Of a stretch of 64,000 nt of DNA, positions 31,393 through 42,560 are shown in pieces (the stretch's first letter is position 1; each line of letters begins with the position of its first letter). Location of the stretch: contig CM114272.1 in the NCBI GenBank assembly GCA_050084515.1, positions 12,772,001 to 12,836,000 of the forward strand. The letters are read 5' to 3'. The stretch is from Blasia pusilla. Taxonomy: Eukaryota; Marchantiophyta; Marchantiopsida; Blasiales. The notes under the pieces were generated by a model. It did no database searches. It was not told the origin of the DNA and saw only the letters and a program-made list of their open reading frames with translations. Made by a program: the position numbers and the translations under genes.

Positions 31393-31893
31393 AAGAGAAA
31401 ACGCTTCTTGGTTGCCGCCGCCCAGCTTCGCCAATACTTCCTTCTGTGGGGCCGTACTACCTCCGCAATTTGTCGTTGCCACATTTGGTGCCTAACTCAC
31501 TTTGTTGATTGTCGATCCCACACTACAACTATGTCTAGCCGTCCCGCTTCATCAGTCTCTGTTTCAGCCATTGCGTCTGCCGCGACTTGCTATCGTTGCC
31601 CTACTACGACCCTTTTTGTTGTACCGCGGCCTATTGGCGCACCGCAGTTGACCTGAAATTATTGCTGCCATTGGTCAGATGTGGGTACCCTCTATCCATC
31701 TTGCTGCAACCCCAAAAACGCTACATGCGCTAGTGCAACGCTGCGGCGCCACATTGTCTTTTGTTGCCTAAAATAATTTTTCTCCCCCCGACCTAGTCAT
31801 TCTAGTATGGAACTTGCATGATATTCTATGTAGCGACCTGTTAGTGCGTCACCACCTGACCCTGCACAAATCTTTGGACAGTCCTCACACAAA

Positions 31894-32649
31894 TCAATCT
31901 ACCAATTGTGAGGTACTAGTGTGTTCAAGTTTATTTACAAGGCTACGAAACCTTTGGGTATATTCCTTGAGAGTTTCCTTCTTTTTACGTTTTAGGTCGC
32001 GAAGCTTCGTCAAAAGCCTGTCCACGAACTCCACGTCACGGAACTCATGAAGAAAGGCTTCCAATACCCTTTTCCAGGTTTCCGTGACATCCGCTCCTAG
32101 ACCCTCGTACCATTGGCTTGCTCGCTTCTTAAGCAGGCCAGGAAAGGCTTGCAACAAATCCTCCTCTGAGCCTTCCCCATTAGCCTTAGCTACATGGGTA
32201 AATTCAAGCACAAAGTTGTCAACATCATCTTGCCGTCCCCCTGCAATCGTTGGGTATCTTAGAAGCGTCTTCCTAGTGTTGGCCATTGGGAAATTTCTGC
32301 TGGTGGGTCTCGGGCTTGATGCTCGGGAGGGAGGAGGCAGCGGTTCCGATCGGGTTGATTTGGTCGGCTCCTCATCCCCCGAGGCCCCAAAGGGATTCCA
32401 GGTTGACTTCTTCGTCCGACAGCGAACTGGAAGGAGACGTGTTGGGAGCGTATTCATGTCCCTCTTCTTGTTCTTGGGCTTCGTGCGAGGCCGAAGACAG
32501 GGAGACACCCCCAGCGGTCTCCAAGATGGGTGATCTTCTTGTTGCTTATTGCGTCGATCAGCTCGTTGATTGCACAAAGAGGGCAGGGAGACTTCCATGA
32601 GTCCATTCTGGGATTCGGGAGCTTGCTTCCGCACCCATGATCGCCACAA
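31894..32649 (-). pseudogene. Gag of a third Ty3/gypsy family
   Basis: A 251-codon open frame contains a retrotransposon gag domain: DDVDNFVLEFTHVAKANGEG, LLQAFPGLLKKRASQWYEGL, AFLHEFRDVEFVDRLLTKL and LKEYTQRFRSLVNKL. It is distinct from the gag of G and of the M family. No protease or polymerase of this family is present. The N-terminal half is basic and Pro/Ser-rich. A further minus-strand frame (33061-32696, with LTEDHLLSLAIPLRQWMKED) just upstream may be its 5' portion. Confidence 0.75.
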
Positions 32650-32695
32650 GGTAGGGGTCCATGGAGGGAAATAGGATCTTCCTAATTCCTAATTC

Positions 32696-33061
32696 CTAAA
32701 GCCTACAGGAGTGTGCAGGTGCTCTTAATCTACCTGCCAGGTTTTCCTCCCATAAATAGAAGTACCGGGTCATCACCAAGTACAATTGACGTTCATGGGC
32801 AAAGCACCGTTCGGCGACTGGTTCTTTGACAATACTAATTAGTTGTTCTATCTTTTCTAGCACCAATGTAGCTAACCGATTGTTATCTTCTTTCATCCAT
32901 TGTCTTAGAGGGATAGCTAGAGATAGCAGATGGTCTTCAGTAAGAACTAGATGGTTGGGTCTCCTAGGAGACGAGGCTTCTTTCCCCGCTCTTGGGTTTC
33001 CCATGTGTCTCTCTCCCTCTCTAGCAAAGCTTATGATCCCCGACTTGCGATGACAAGTCAC
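32696..33061 (-). other. Open frame upstream of the third-family gag, unassigned
   Basis: 121 codons on the minus strand, helical and charged (MKEDNNRLATLVLEKIEQLI, RQLYLVMTRYFYLWEENLAG). It lacks a recognised domain. Position and strand suggest the same decayed retroelement. Confidence 0.35.
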
Positions 33062-33064
33062 ATT

Positions 33065-33240
33065 GGATTGATGGGGTCAGATTGTATTTTTCTTTGCTAT
33101 GTCTTGAGTGGTAGCCGCTCGACGACAATCAGGTAACGTGTCGTGACACTCCTAGCCGCAATGTGCCGCCAATTGCCGCACGGTCTGCTTGTGGCCGCAC
33201 TGCATCCTCTCAATCACGGAGCTGCACCATTACTGGAAGT
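33065..33240 (+). repeat. Paralogue of the M1 insertion site (empty site)
   Basis: The left part (GGATTGATGGGGTCAGATTG, then TTTTTCTTTGCTATGT) resembles 4572-4640 left of M1. The right part (GTGTCGTGACACTCC, then CTTGTGGCCGCACTGCATCC) resembles 30505-30580 right of M1. The junction AGGTA corresponds to the AGTA target. It is moderately diverged. Confidence 0.5.
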
Positions 33241-34586
33241 AGAGCGTGTGTATTATTGTTGAGTGCTGTAATGTACAATGAGTAATAGAATTGATCTTTT
33301 TACATGAATTTAATGAGTTTGATCCCCAAGAGGATCATTGTTTGGTGGAAAGAGAGATCAAAATTACAATTCTCTGGTAATAGTTGTATTAAAGTGGAAT
33401 AATTAAGATTCAATATTTTATCAATATCTTCGGATCTTTCTTAGTACCAAGGTTTCTTTTCTCAATTCTCTCTAGTGGAGTTGATAGCACGCTCAGGTAA
33501 ATTTCCTCTCGACATCAAGAAACCTCATAGAGATCTCAACAAGAAAGCTGGCAGAACTCAATCCGTCTCGGGAAGCTTCTCTCTGTCAAACACATTTCCT
33601 ACAACTCCATGTTGATTATTTTGTTGATGAGAAAGGTTCGCCTGATTCACTCTTCACTCTGCAGATCAAAAAATAATACTTAGACATAAGCATCGCTTAA
33701 GAATGAAGGAATGAGTACTTTATTACTCCATCAAGAATGAGAAAGCTTCAAAGTGTTATACAAGCTTGAGAGGGTACTACTCCCTTGCTCGGACCATTCC
33801 TACAGCATGAGGACTTTGTAAGAGAATGATGATGATAGCTACTTGCATGTTTTTTAAATACTCTCTGAAGTAGGAGTGATCCAAAGATTTGAAGCGTTCT
33901 AGATGAAGCTAGTATCTCTTCAACATTTGTAACTACCCAGATCTATAGTGCTTTTCTCTTTTCTTAAGATCCGTATGAATCCGCAGAAAAAAATTATCTT
34001 AACTACCTATCTGATACAAAGAGTTGCGCCTTTTCCTATTCTAACTGTTCTAACTATATGTCGCTTGAAATCACTGCCAGTCTTGTCTTAGCTTCGCTTC
34101 GCTGCTAAGTCTGGACCTCTTTTTCTTTGCTTGAGGACGAAGCTCTTTCTCCTGATCTGAAGAAGAAGCGCTCCATTCTTTCTTCTTGTTCCAAGGGCTT
34201 CGTTCTTCGTGCTTCGTTTTAGAGCGAAGTACTTCTTTCTCTTCTTCTTCTTCTTCTTCTTCTTCTTCTTCTTCTTCTTCTTCTTCTTCTTCTTCTTCTT
34301 CTTCTTCGTTCAGGAGCGAAGCACTTCATACACAAGTTCTTAACAGAGCTTCGTTATCTTTTCGAAGCTTCTTGCTGGGTCTTTAGACTTCGTTATTGTA
34401 TTCTCCTCTCCTCTCAGGCAAATCCTTGATTTTCTATCTCTCTGCCTTGTCCTTGGAGCTTCGTGATTCACTTTAATCTTACTCATTCTTCTCCATAACC
34501 ATAATATCAAAATCATAGTGTATGTACAAGTCTTCTTTGAATAAAAACATGCAATTCTTCAAAGTACAAAATTGTGGGTATCACAA
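33241..34586. other. A/T-rich region with (CTT)22, no gene recognised
   Basis: Contains a pure CTT microsatellite at 34241-34306. The rest is low in coding potential. TGTTGAG near 33257 and a TATCACA near 34577 could be ends of a solo Copia-type LTR, but no TSD was found. Confidence 0.4.
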
Positions 34587-35338
34587 GTGCCGCACCCCAT
34601 TCTCAAGTGTCGTGTCGTTCTGTACCGCACCGTATCGTTGGACCTGCACCACACGTTAAGAAGATTTGAGCATTTTCAGTATCACAGGAGTACGACTTGC
34701 TGAGTGGAGAATTTTTTCTTCATGAGTGAGTTGGGATCGAGGTTTGTAGTTGTTGAGGAGCGACGTCAATATTTCTTCATGTTACCCATTCTTGTCTTTT
34801 TCCCTGCACAAATGAGGGAGTTCAGGGTATTGGGTAGTTATTTGGGGATATTGGGTTCCGTGCAGATGTTGAAAGCATCGTTGATGTATGGGTTTAGGGG
34901 ACATAGACCTATGTGGGATGTCTAGAGTTGAGAATGGTTTGTAGATGAGACGATAGATCAGTCGATTTGCCCCACCACCCCGCTTGTTGCCACACAACAA
35001 ACATCTCATTGAGAGAGTTTAGATTGAGTGTTGCATGTTTAGTTTGAGTGATTAAGGGATTTCTTGTGAGATTGAGAGTGATTGCGTCAGAGGGGCACTA
35101 GGGTCATCATGGCAACCTTTTGGGACTTTCAGAGGCAAGGTGATGGACATGAGAGTAGCTCTAGAGGGTTTAGGCTGAGTGGCGCGAGGTTTTGAGGGTC
35201 TCCACATGAGGGATAGCCTCGATCTCCTTCTGTATTGTCGTGAGACAAGGGGAGAACGTAGAGGAGTGTGTTAGTAATTCACCGCACACATTGATTGGTC
35301 CTACTAGCTGGGCGTACGAGGATCACGTAGGTTTTCAG

Positions 35339-36262
35339 GTGCTATAGACACTATAGAGTTATACAAATTCATTGCGGATTTTAGGAGTTGGTGTGACTCA
35401 CAACAAGCTAGGAACTCTACAGAGTTTAACCCACTCATAAGATGGAATGGAATGTTCCAGTATTTAGAGGGGGCACCCATGGACGATTACCATGAGTTTC
35501 CCATATATATGCCAAGAAGATTGAGGCATGGAGACTCTACTATGACCCACACTAAGTGTCATGGATTGAGCCATTTCTAGATGAGGAGGAGGAAGAGGAG
35601 TCAAGAGAGGCTACTTCCTCTTCCACCAATGATGTTTTAGGAGGGGTAACTCGAACTGGAGCAATTGCATCGCCCAGTCAGGTTCGTCCTAGGTTCAACC
35701 CCATGGTTAAGTTCTTTGCAGAGTTGTGGACAAGCTACCAAGGGTTACAGATTGAGAAATTGCACAACATCCATGACTTCTAGAGGCGTTCGGGTGAGAG
35801 TTTGCGTGAGGCCTACACTCGCTTGCGCCGGTTGATTAGCATCACTCAGGGGGGAAAAGAGTCCCAAGCTATCCAGGTATGGTACGCGATGCTCAAGGGA
35901 GACCTGCGGAAACAAATGAGGGATGGGGTGCTTCTTATGCACACCTCACCTACGTTGAGAGATGTTTTTACGACCTCCGAGAACATTGAGCGCAACATGG
36001 CTAAGAAGAGTGTAGCTACCATGGGTTTTGGGCGAGCGCAATTCACAGTTGCCTACACCACCGATGCAGTGACCTGGATTTTGAGAGAGGTCCGTGGCAC
36101 CATGAGCTCAAGGAGGATACCAAGAGAGGTGTACCACAAAGACCTGTGCCTTCATATACGGCTCAGCAACAGCCGCTTGTGATTATTTGTTGCGCATGTG
36201 GTGGAGCCTATCACCAACGCAATTGCACCGTCATGGTCATGGACGCGTGGCTTAGCATGGCG
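35339..36262 (+). pseudogene. M3 gag
   Basis: Reads IELYKFIADFRSWCDSQQAR, then YLEGAPMDDYHEF, FNPMVKFFAELWTSYQGLQ, ESLREAYTRLRRLISITQGG and the first knuckle CCACGGAYHQRNC, across frames with stops. The second knuckle is missing. Confidence 0.78.
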
Positions 36263-36344
36263 GAGGAGATGGTGCTATAACAGGAATTTATCAATATAAG
36301 TATTATTAGAGTGTTGAGTGCCAGACACTTCTAGGGAGAGGAGT

Positions 36345-37560
36345 GTTATGGTAGCCGCATCATTCCATGGAGGAGAGGTGCCGATGTGGGGCTTGAATGA
36401 GGAGCTCCAACGCTCAGTAGATAGGCACATGCAGACGACATGGAGTGAGGTGTTTGCACTAGAGTGTGACAGGTCAAAGGAACCTGAGGCAGTGAGGAGT
36501 GCTACTATGACCCCTTTGGACACCACATCAATTATGTGGCGCATCCCAGAGGAGGGTATTCGCGTGTTGGATCTCTTTGGAGGGATCAACACTGGCTTAG
36601 TTGTTGTTTTGCAAGCATGAGTGCGTGTGAAGTGGTACATGTATGTTGAGATTGATGATGTTGCGAGGTGCGCTTCACTTCACCATGTGGCACAGTTATG
36701 CCTTTGATTCCCCGACTTATTGTCTGCGTCTGCCGTACAGGTGTACTAGGGTTCCTTATCGAGGGACATTTCCTTGCTAGGGATGCAAGACTTGGAGCAA
36801 GTAGGGACCATAGATTTGGTCATTGTTGGTTGGCCATGTCATGGCCAATCAAGTATTGGACGAGGTAGCGAGTTGGCTGACGCTCAATCCAAGTTTTTTT
36901 GGGAGATGATGCAGATCTTGCCATACTTATAGGAGCATCAGTTCTGTCCTCCAACATACATTGTGGAGAATGTGCCAATTTTGGGCGATTCAAGGTCCCG
37001 AGTGGTGGTGAGTGCACATCAAGTGCATGCATGGATCGGCCCTCCAATGTTGTTGGATGTGGTGAGTGTAGGTTCATGAGCGCATCGCCCACGTCTTTGG
37101 TGGATTAGCTTGGTGCCACATGATTTTGCGGAGGGTGTATGCGAAAGTGGAGCGCCCCTCCCATTTTTTGGTGGATTTTATTCTAGATTCAGGTCATCGG
37201 CCACAGGCAATACAAGAGGATGATCGATCTCCATTCACTGTGGTCAACAAGATGGGCTTGCCACGGGCAGCCTTTCCCACATTGATGAGTTTTTCCGCTT
37301 CCTATGCATTCAAGAAGGTCGGGCCTAGCTTGGTTTGGGATGACTAGGTACAGTGGTTGGTAGAGCCCAATGCCGATGAGCGAGAGCAAGCGATGGGATT
37401 CCCCATAGGAGTGAGGGAAACGGTCATTATTAGAGGCCTCATGATAATATGTCTTGGATTAGACGATGGATATGAACTGCTTGACATGGATTGTCAGCTT
37501 AGGAGTAGTTGAGCAATGTCGTTTGCTGTTGCGACACATTATAACTGTTGCGTTGGTGAG
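36345..37560 (+). pseudogene. M3 DNA methyltransferase
   Basis: Motif I RVLDLFGGINTGLVV ends at a TGA after VLQA. In the same region follow DLVIVGWPCHGQSSIG (motif IV, with PCH instead of PCQ), FFWEMMQILPYL, IVENVPILGDSRSRVV (motif VI), AHRPRLWWISL (motif VIII) and decayed motifs IX-X (WIVSLG). A TAG replaces Gln in LQEHQ. Inactive. Confidence 0.85.
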
Positions 37561-37889
37561 CCCTATGCCTACCGAGGCAGTGGCTAGGGGTGAGACTTGA
37601 GGAGATTGACATACCAAGGGTGATTGAGAGAGACACCCTTGGACTTCTTGGGATGTTTTGCAAGTACGTTGAGAGATGGCAGCCACAACATCGAGCGTGA
37701 TTCCGAGTACTGCACGTGGAGGAGATCAGAGTTTGCAGTTGGCTGTAGGGGAGCAATTGAGAGTTGTTGTGCAAGACGGGGTTATACCATAGCAACCACT
37801 GATACCCACCTCAGAGAGTCCTACCGTAGTCATGATGAAGACTTGGGAGCCAAAATTGGGCCCTAAGTTGACAACAGGAGAGCGGCGCC

Positions 37890-38303
37890 AGATACATCAA
37901 TTCCTTAGGAGTTATAGGAGATATTTTGCATTTAGTATGCATGATTTGGGTACGCTGAAGGGTCCAGGATCCGCATTGAGTTGTTGAGCGACACGCCAAT
38001 CTTCCAACGACCCTATAAGTACCGTTACATGGAGAGGGCTCTGATACAGAGTCAGAGCCAAGATTTGGTTGGAGTAAGACTAGTGGAGATGTCGCATGGA
38101 GAGTATGCATATGCTATTGTCATGCCCACCAAGAAGGATTTGCATGAGAATTAGACGGATAGGAAGATGTGTGGAGATTACCGTCCTATCAATGGGCAGA
38201 CTAGGTCCGATAGATATGCCATGTCCACCCATGAGGAGATCTTTGATGCAATTGGGCATGCAAAGGTCTTTAGTTTGTTAGATCTTCCAGTCGAATACCA
38301 TCA
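37890..38303 (+). pseudogene. M3 RT N-terminal fragment
   Basis: MSHGEYAYAIVMPTKKD, then KMCGDYRPINGQTRSDRYAM and HAKVFSLLDLPVEYHH match RT blocks of M4 up to just after the first catalytic Asp region. The sequence then changes to the CACTA-type end. Confidence 0.8.
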
Positions 38304-38620
38304 CACTAGAAGAAATGTGTGGTTTTTATGACTAGGCTGCTATAAATGACTCACCGAAAGAATGACTCAAATTATGACTAAAATGGTTTAGTCATAAAAT
38401 TTATGTCCATGCTACTCACATAGTCATCTGATTATGACTAAAGTAGTTATCAATACCCTTCAGTTAAGACTAGTCGTACTTGTTTCACTTGCCTAGTAAT
38501 AACTAGTCACAAACAATGACTAATGTGCTTAAGGAGTCCATGCTCGAATGTTAAGGTGTGTTTCATTGTTGTTTGGATATATACCATGTGTTCCTTAGCT
38601 TTGGGTACCAGACCTACTAC
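38304..38620 (+). mobile_element. CACTA-type (En/Spm) transposon terminus
   Basis: The sequence turns into CACTAGAAGAAATGTGTGG at the exact point where M3 stops. CACTA followed by (G/C)AAGAAA is the typical terminal inverted repeat start of the CACTA superfamily. ATGACTA phrases then recur in both orientations (for example near 38328, 38346, 38375 and 38437, with TAGTCAT inverted), as expected for subterminal repeats. TCA at 38301-38303 could be the 3-bp TSD. No matching opposite end was found, so the right boundary is unknown and no transposase was seen. Confidence 0.65.
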
Positions 38621-39360
38621 TACTAGTGCCCCTGTAGAAAAACTTTCTTGATTTTTGGATCCTTGTTCAGGGGGAGGGGGTAGAAAAGGTGTCAAGAAGG
38701 AGGAAGATGGCATTGAGTATATTTCTTTTGACTCTTGTGGCATTTTCATCTTAACACGCAGTTAACATTTCTTCCAACCATTAGATGGTGGTGAAACTTG
38801 GCACAAGCCTTGTAATTAAATCCCTCCACAACTTCAACAATGCATATCTGCCATTTAAGCCCCTATGCTAATACCCAAAAAAATTCCTCATTCTGAGTTT
38901 ATGGGTTTTAAATTCCATGTCAGAGTGGTCATTTCTAATTTTTCTTTCCCCCCCTGTTTGAGGAGTTGGGGTGCCCCTCTGGGAAAAGTTTCATGATTTT
39001 TGGACTCATGGTGAAGGAGGAGGGCAAAAAATGGGGTATGAAGAAGGAAGATGAGGACTTTAAGTGGTCTTTTTCCAAGCCGTTGTGTCATTTTCATGGT
39101 AACATGGTGATAACTTTTCTTCCCATTATTGGATGGTGATGAATCTTTGCCATAGCCCTATCATTAAATCCATCCACATCTTCAACGGTTCAGATCTGCC
39201 ATTTAAGACCCAATGCTAATACAAAAAATTAAAAAACATAATTTATGGTTTACGGTTTTTAATTCCATGTGTGAGTGGTCATTTGTAATTTTTTCTTTTC
39301 CCCTCTGTTCTTGGGGTTGGGATGGCCCTCTGGAAAAAAATTTCATGACTTTTCGGGGAA
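38620..39360. repeat. Tandem repeat, about 345-bp unit, about two copies
   Basis: The phrase CATGATTTTTGGACTCATGG near 38990 recurs in altered form near 38646 and 39340. GCCATTTAAGCCC... then ATGCTAATAC recurs at 38850-38875 and 39200-39225. It probably belongs inside the CACTA-type element. Confidence 0.65.
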
Positions 39361-40208
39361 AGAGAGTGAGGATGTAAAGTTCATCCTTTTGAGTTATGCA
39401 TTATGAAAGTCGAAGAAACAATGGCTAAGGTTTAGGGGACCTCAAAAAGAAGTGCACCTAGAAGCCCTTGGACGAGGCACATAACATGCTCAACCTACAA
39501 TCGGTAGACAAGACTCGTCGGTTGTGGCTTGGGTCTTAGGGAAAAGTGTGGGTAAGAACTCGTTGAATATGGTGGATTTGTGTGGGCTGTTGTTAAATGC
39601 TATTTTTTCATGTGCAACCCTTGCTTGCTAACAAAATAAGCGTAAGCCCCCCTAGAGGGCCACACGTTGACTTGGTTGCTATGGAGAGTGACGGGGCATG
39701 CCATACGTGTTTGCATTGTTTTTTCCACTTTCTCTCTATGCTCGGACATTGTGACCAAGATTGATGAGTTCCTTCGGGTGAGCTAGATTTGTACCGTAGT
39801 GGAATTAGATGTGAGCCTGAATGCCGTTTCACTTTAACAAAATTATTTTCAGGAAGCGCTATGTGGGTGGCGAAGAGTTTGTAGTGTAAGGCCTGGTTTT
39901 ACAGTAGGTCATTGGCACATTTCACCCTAAACGTTATACATCAGGTCATCAGGTGAGTCGATCACTTCAACCTGAGCATTTTTTGAAACTCTTCAGGTGA
40001 TTTGGAATTTGATGGTGCTGAGGGGCAAGCAAAGGAAGTTTTAGTTGAGGCCTCTAGCTCTGTACGTAGGAATCTATCACATTAGCAGTGGATCTTTAGG
40101 TGGAAACATTATTGGAAAACACGTTTCGATCTCTTCATATCCATTCGTATCATAGGGATCTTCGAGCCTTGATGCTGGAAACGAGTCCTAGTATCCATGT
40201 ACTTATGA

Positions 40209-40214
<6 letters not shown>
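39361..40214. other. No gene recognised
   Basis: Short frames only, without domain signatures. It may be the remainder of the CACTA-type element. Confidence 0.4.

Positions 40215-40246
<32 letters not shown>
40215..40246. repeat. (TC)16 microsatellite at the broken end of M4
   Basis: Pure TC tract that replaces the rest of block B1 and all of A2-B2 of M4. Confidence 0.95.
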
Positions 40247-40481
40247 GGTATCCAAACAACGAGACAAGAAGTACTAAAATATCTCCAATCGCCCCCCTAG
40301 CTGGTGGTTAGGTCCCTCTAACTCAAGATAGCCATCTATCCCTACCTACCATGACATACATCTCTTGAACGCTAAGAGCAAGAAGGCCAGGTGCTCATGT
40401 GGCCCCATCGTTAGTCGCCTTCATGTCATCCATGTCACAGAAAAAGTCAGAATCGAAACCTACCTAGTATCTCCTCTATGT

Positions 40482-40616
40482 ACATGTGGGACACATCCAT
40501 CGTCTCCAAGGAACCCTAGTGAGAGGTGGCGTCAGACATGCCATATGTCAACCTCTCGAACATCCATCACAGACTAGCATCGTGGCCATACCACGGGCAC
40601 AACCACACAACATACA
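40482..40616 (-). pseudogene. M4 PHD finger (one stop)
   Basis: All eight zinc ligands are readable in one frame: CMLC, CDGC, H and C in HMAC, and CPTC. A TGA stands where M2 has the Trp of RGWHMAC, so a protein would end in mid-finger. Confidence 0.85.
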
Positions 40617-41860
40617 ACGCAAGCATGCAGAAACTATTGCTACGCTCGGATCAACTACACCGTCAATGTTTAGAAGATGACATGGCGCATAGTTACGCAC
40701 ATGGTCCTTCCAAACCATACCATCGCTTTCCTCCAATAAGAGAACACCGGAAGGCAAAACCTCACGCACTCTCAAGATGGTGCCCCCTACAGTCATATCC
40801 AACGTTGTGGGTATCGTGTGCTGCAAATAGACATAGTCTCACTGATGAAACCTCCGGATAGTAGGTCGATAACCACCTCCCCAAATAGTCACATACCTTA
40901 ATGTATCCCGATGTTGCACAATCGCCAAGTTCTCAAATGCCATGGGCATCACTCTCCGAAACAACTCAGCCCTCTCAGAACATGCTCGCATCAATACATC
41001 AGGGTCATCAAGGTTCAACACCTCACCAGTATCTCGACGAATGGCCGCAGGTAAATTTGGCTCTCGGCCATAAAGTAGCAAGTACGGTGAAAAAGACACT
41101 AAGGATGCCTGCATGCTGAATCTGTATCCCATCGCCAACCAGGGCAACTGGAGGTCCCAATCTCCTAGGTGACCTCTCTGCAAGCCATGCTTGCGTAAAC
41201 CCCTCTTGACCATCTGCACAACTCTCTCCGCTAATCCATCTGCCTCGGGATGATCTCGCGAAGTCGTGCGATGGTTGATCAGCGCCACATCACACAAGGC
41301 ATGTAACTCACCGCGAAACTCGGTACCGTGGTCTGTCAACACCTCAGCCGGTGCACCATAATGACTCAACACTCTATCAAGGAAGACATAAGCTACTCCC
41401 TCACTCGCTTTTTCAGCCAATGCAACCAACTCAATCCACTTCGAGAAGTACTCGACCATGACCAACACATAACAACTGTGACGCTCCGTCAAAGGCAAAG
41501 GTCCTGCAAAATCCAAACTCCATCTATATCCTAAGCCCATGATCGGTAATGGATGCAACTGTGGAGTCGGAGCATTGAACGATGCTCGGACCCGATCACA
41601 CACCATGCACCTGGCAACAAACTGCTAAACGTCAGTCTACATGCCTTGCCACCAATACTGAATCTGGAGCAAGTTGTACGTCCGCTTCACCCCAAATTGA
41701 CCCAACTCCTCGTGGGCATGCTGCACTAGTCGTGCTCTCTGCAAAGGATGCGGCACTACGCGTACTCTCCCATCCTCCCAAACCCTCAAAACACGTGTCT
41801 CCTCCCAACGGAATTGTGTGGCCCGCTCTAGGATCTGATCCCGCTCTCTAGCACCCACGG
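40617..41860 (-). pseudogene. M4 integrase
   Basis: A 255-codon frame (41606-40839) holds the whole catalytic core: WSLDFAGPLPLTERHS, MVEYFSKWIELVALA, VLTDHGTEFRGEL and DHPEADGLAERVVQMVKRGL (D, D, E). The preceding frame (41858-41637) has the zinc-module start RLVQHAHEELGQFGVKRTY. The C-terminal module follows (TVGGTILRVREVLPSGVLLL). It is the best preserved integrase of the family in this window. Confidence 0.9.
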
Positions 41861-42560
41861 TGTGCGCGCACGCTGCCAGTCCGAATATACTCCAAGACTA
41901 TTCCATCATCATGAATATCTCGGCCATATGTCGTCTCCTCACTCGCCTTGGGATCGAATGACTCTCCACTAAACCTCGCCATCGAAGTCTCCACACTCTG
42001 GCTCTCCATAGCCAACATGCCTAAATAGGCTGACACGTGCCATCTTGGCACTGACTCCTCATCACTCTCTCCATGCCATCGAGCTCCAGTCGCATCTCGT
42101 TGACTCGGGCATGGGTTACAACTCAACCCATCTGCATCCTGGTTGAGCATCCTAGGTCAATGTACCATGTGAAAATCAAACTCCTGCAACAACAGAGCCC
42201 ATATTGCATAAGCTTGTCGGACTCCATCAACCACTTCAGTGGTTGATGATCAGTGATGATGGTAAAGGGATTGCCGAATAAGTAACACCTGAAATGTGTG
42301 ACAACCCACACTGCAGCCAAGCACTCACCCTCACACGAGTTGTACTTTGCCTCCGCAGCGTTGTTGGAGCGGCTAGCGTAAGCCACCATGAACTCTCTAC
42401 CCTCATCATCATGCAGGGTGAGCACCGCTCCAAGCCCCAACATGCTCCAATCTGTGTGCAACTGGAAAGGACGCCCCTTGATCGATCTCCTCAAGATGGG
42501 TGCGGACGTCAACCTGTTCTTGAGCAACTGAAATGCTCACTCCTGCTCCTCCCCCCAGTG
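41861..42560 (-). pseudogene. M4 RNase H
   Basis: FQLHTDWSMLGLGAVLTLHD, VAYASRSNNAAEAKY, ECLAAVWVVTHFRCYLFGNP and ITDHQPLKWLMESDKL, then a frameshift and the tether (DADGLSCNPCPSQRD). Confidence 0.87.

Larger units (their letters stand above)
34587..38303 (+). mobile_element. M3: truncated DNMT-type Ty3/gypsy element
   Basis: Leader sequence (34587-35300) shared with M2/M4, then gag, DNMT and the first part of RT, ending abruptly at 38303 where a CACTA-type end begins. The 5' block A is not present next to the leader. The protease region is deleted between the first zinc knuckle (about 36225) and the pre-DNMT linker (about 36345). Many stops. Confidence 0.82.

Noticed and set aside
34186-34386. 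Poly-serine protein
   Set aside because: Produced by the CTT repeat; no conserved flanking domain.
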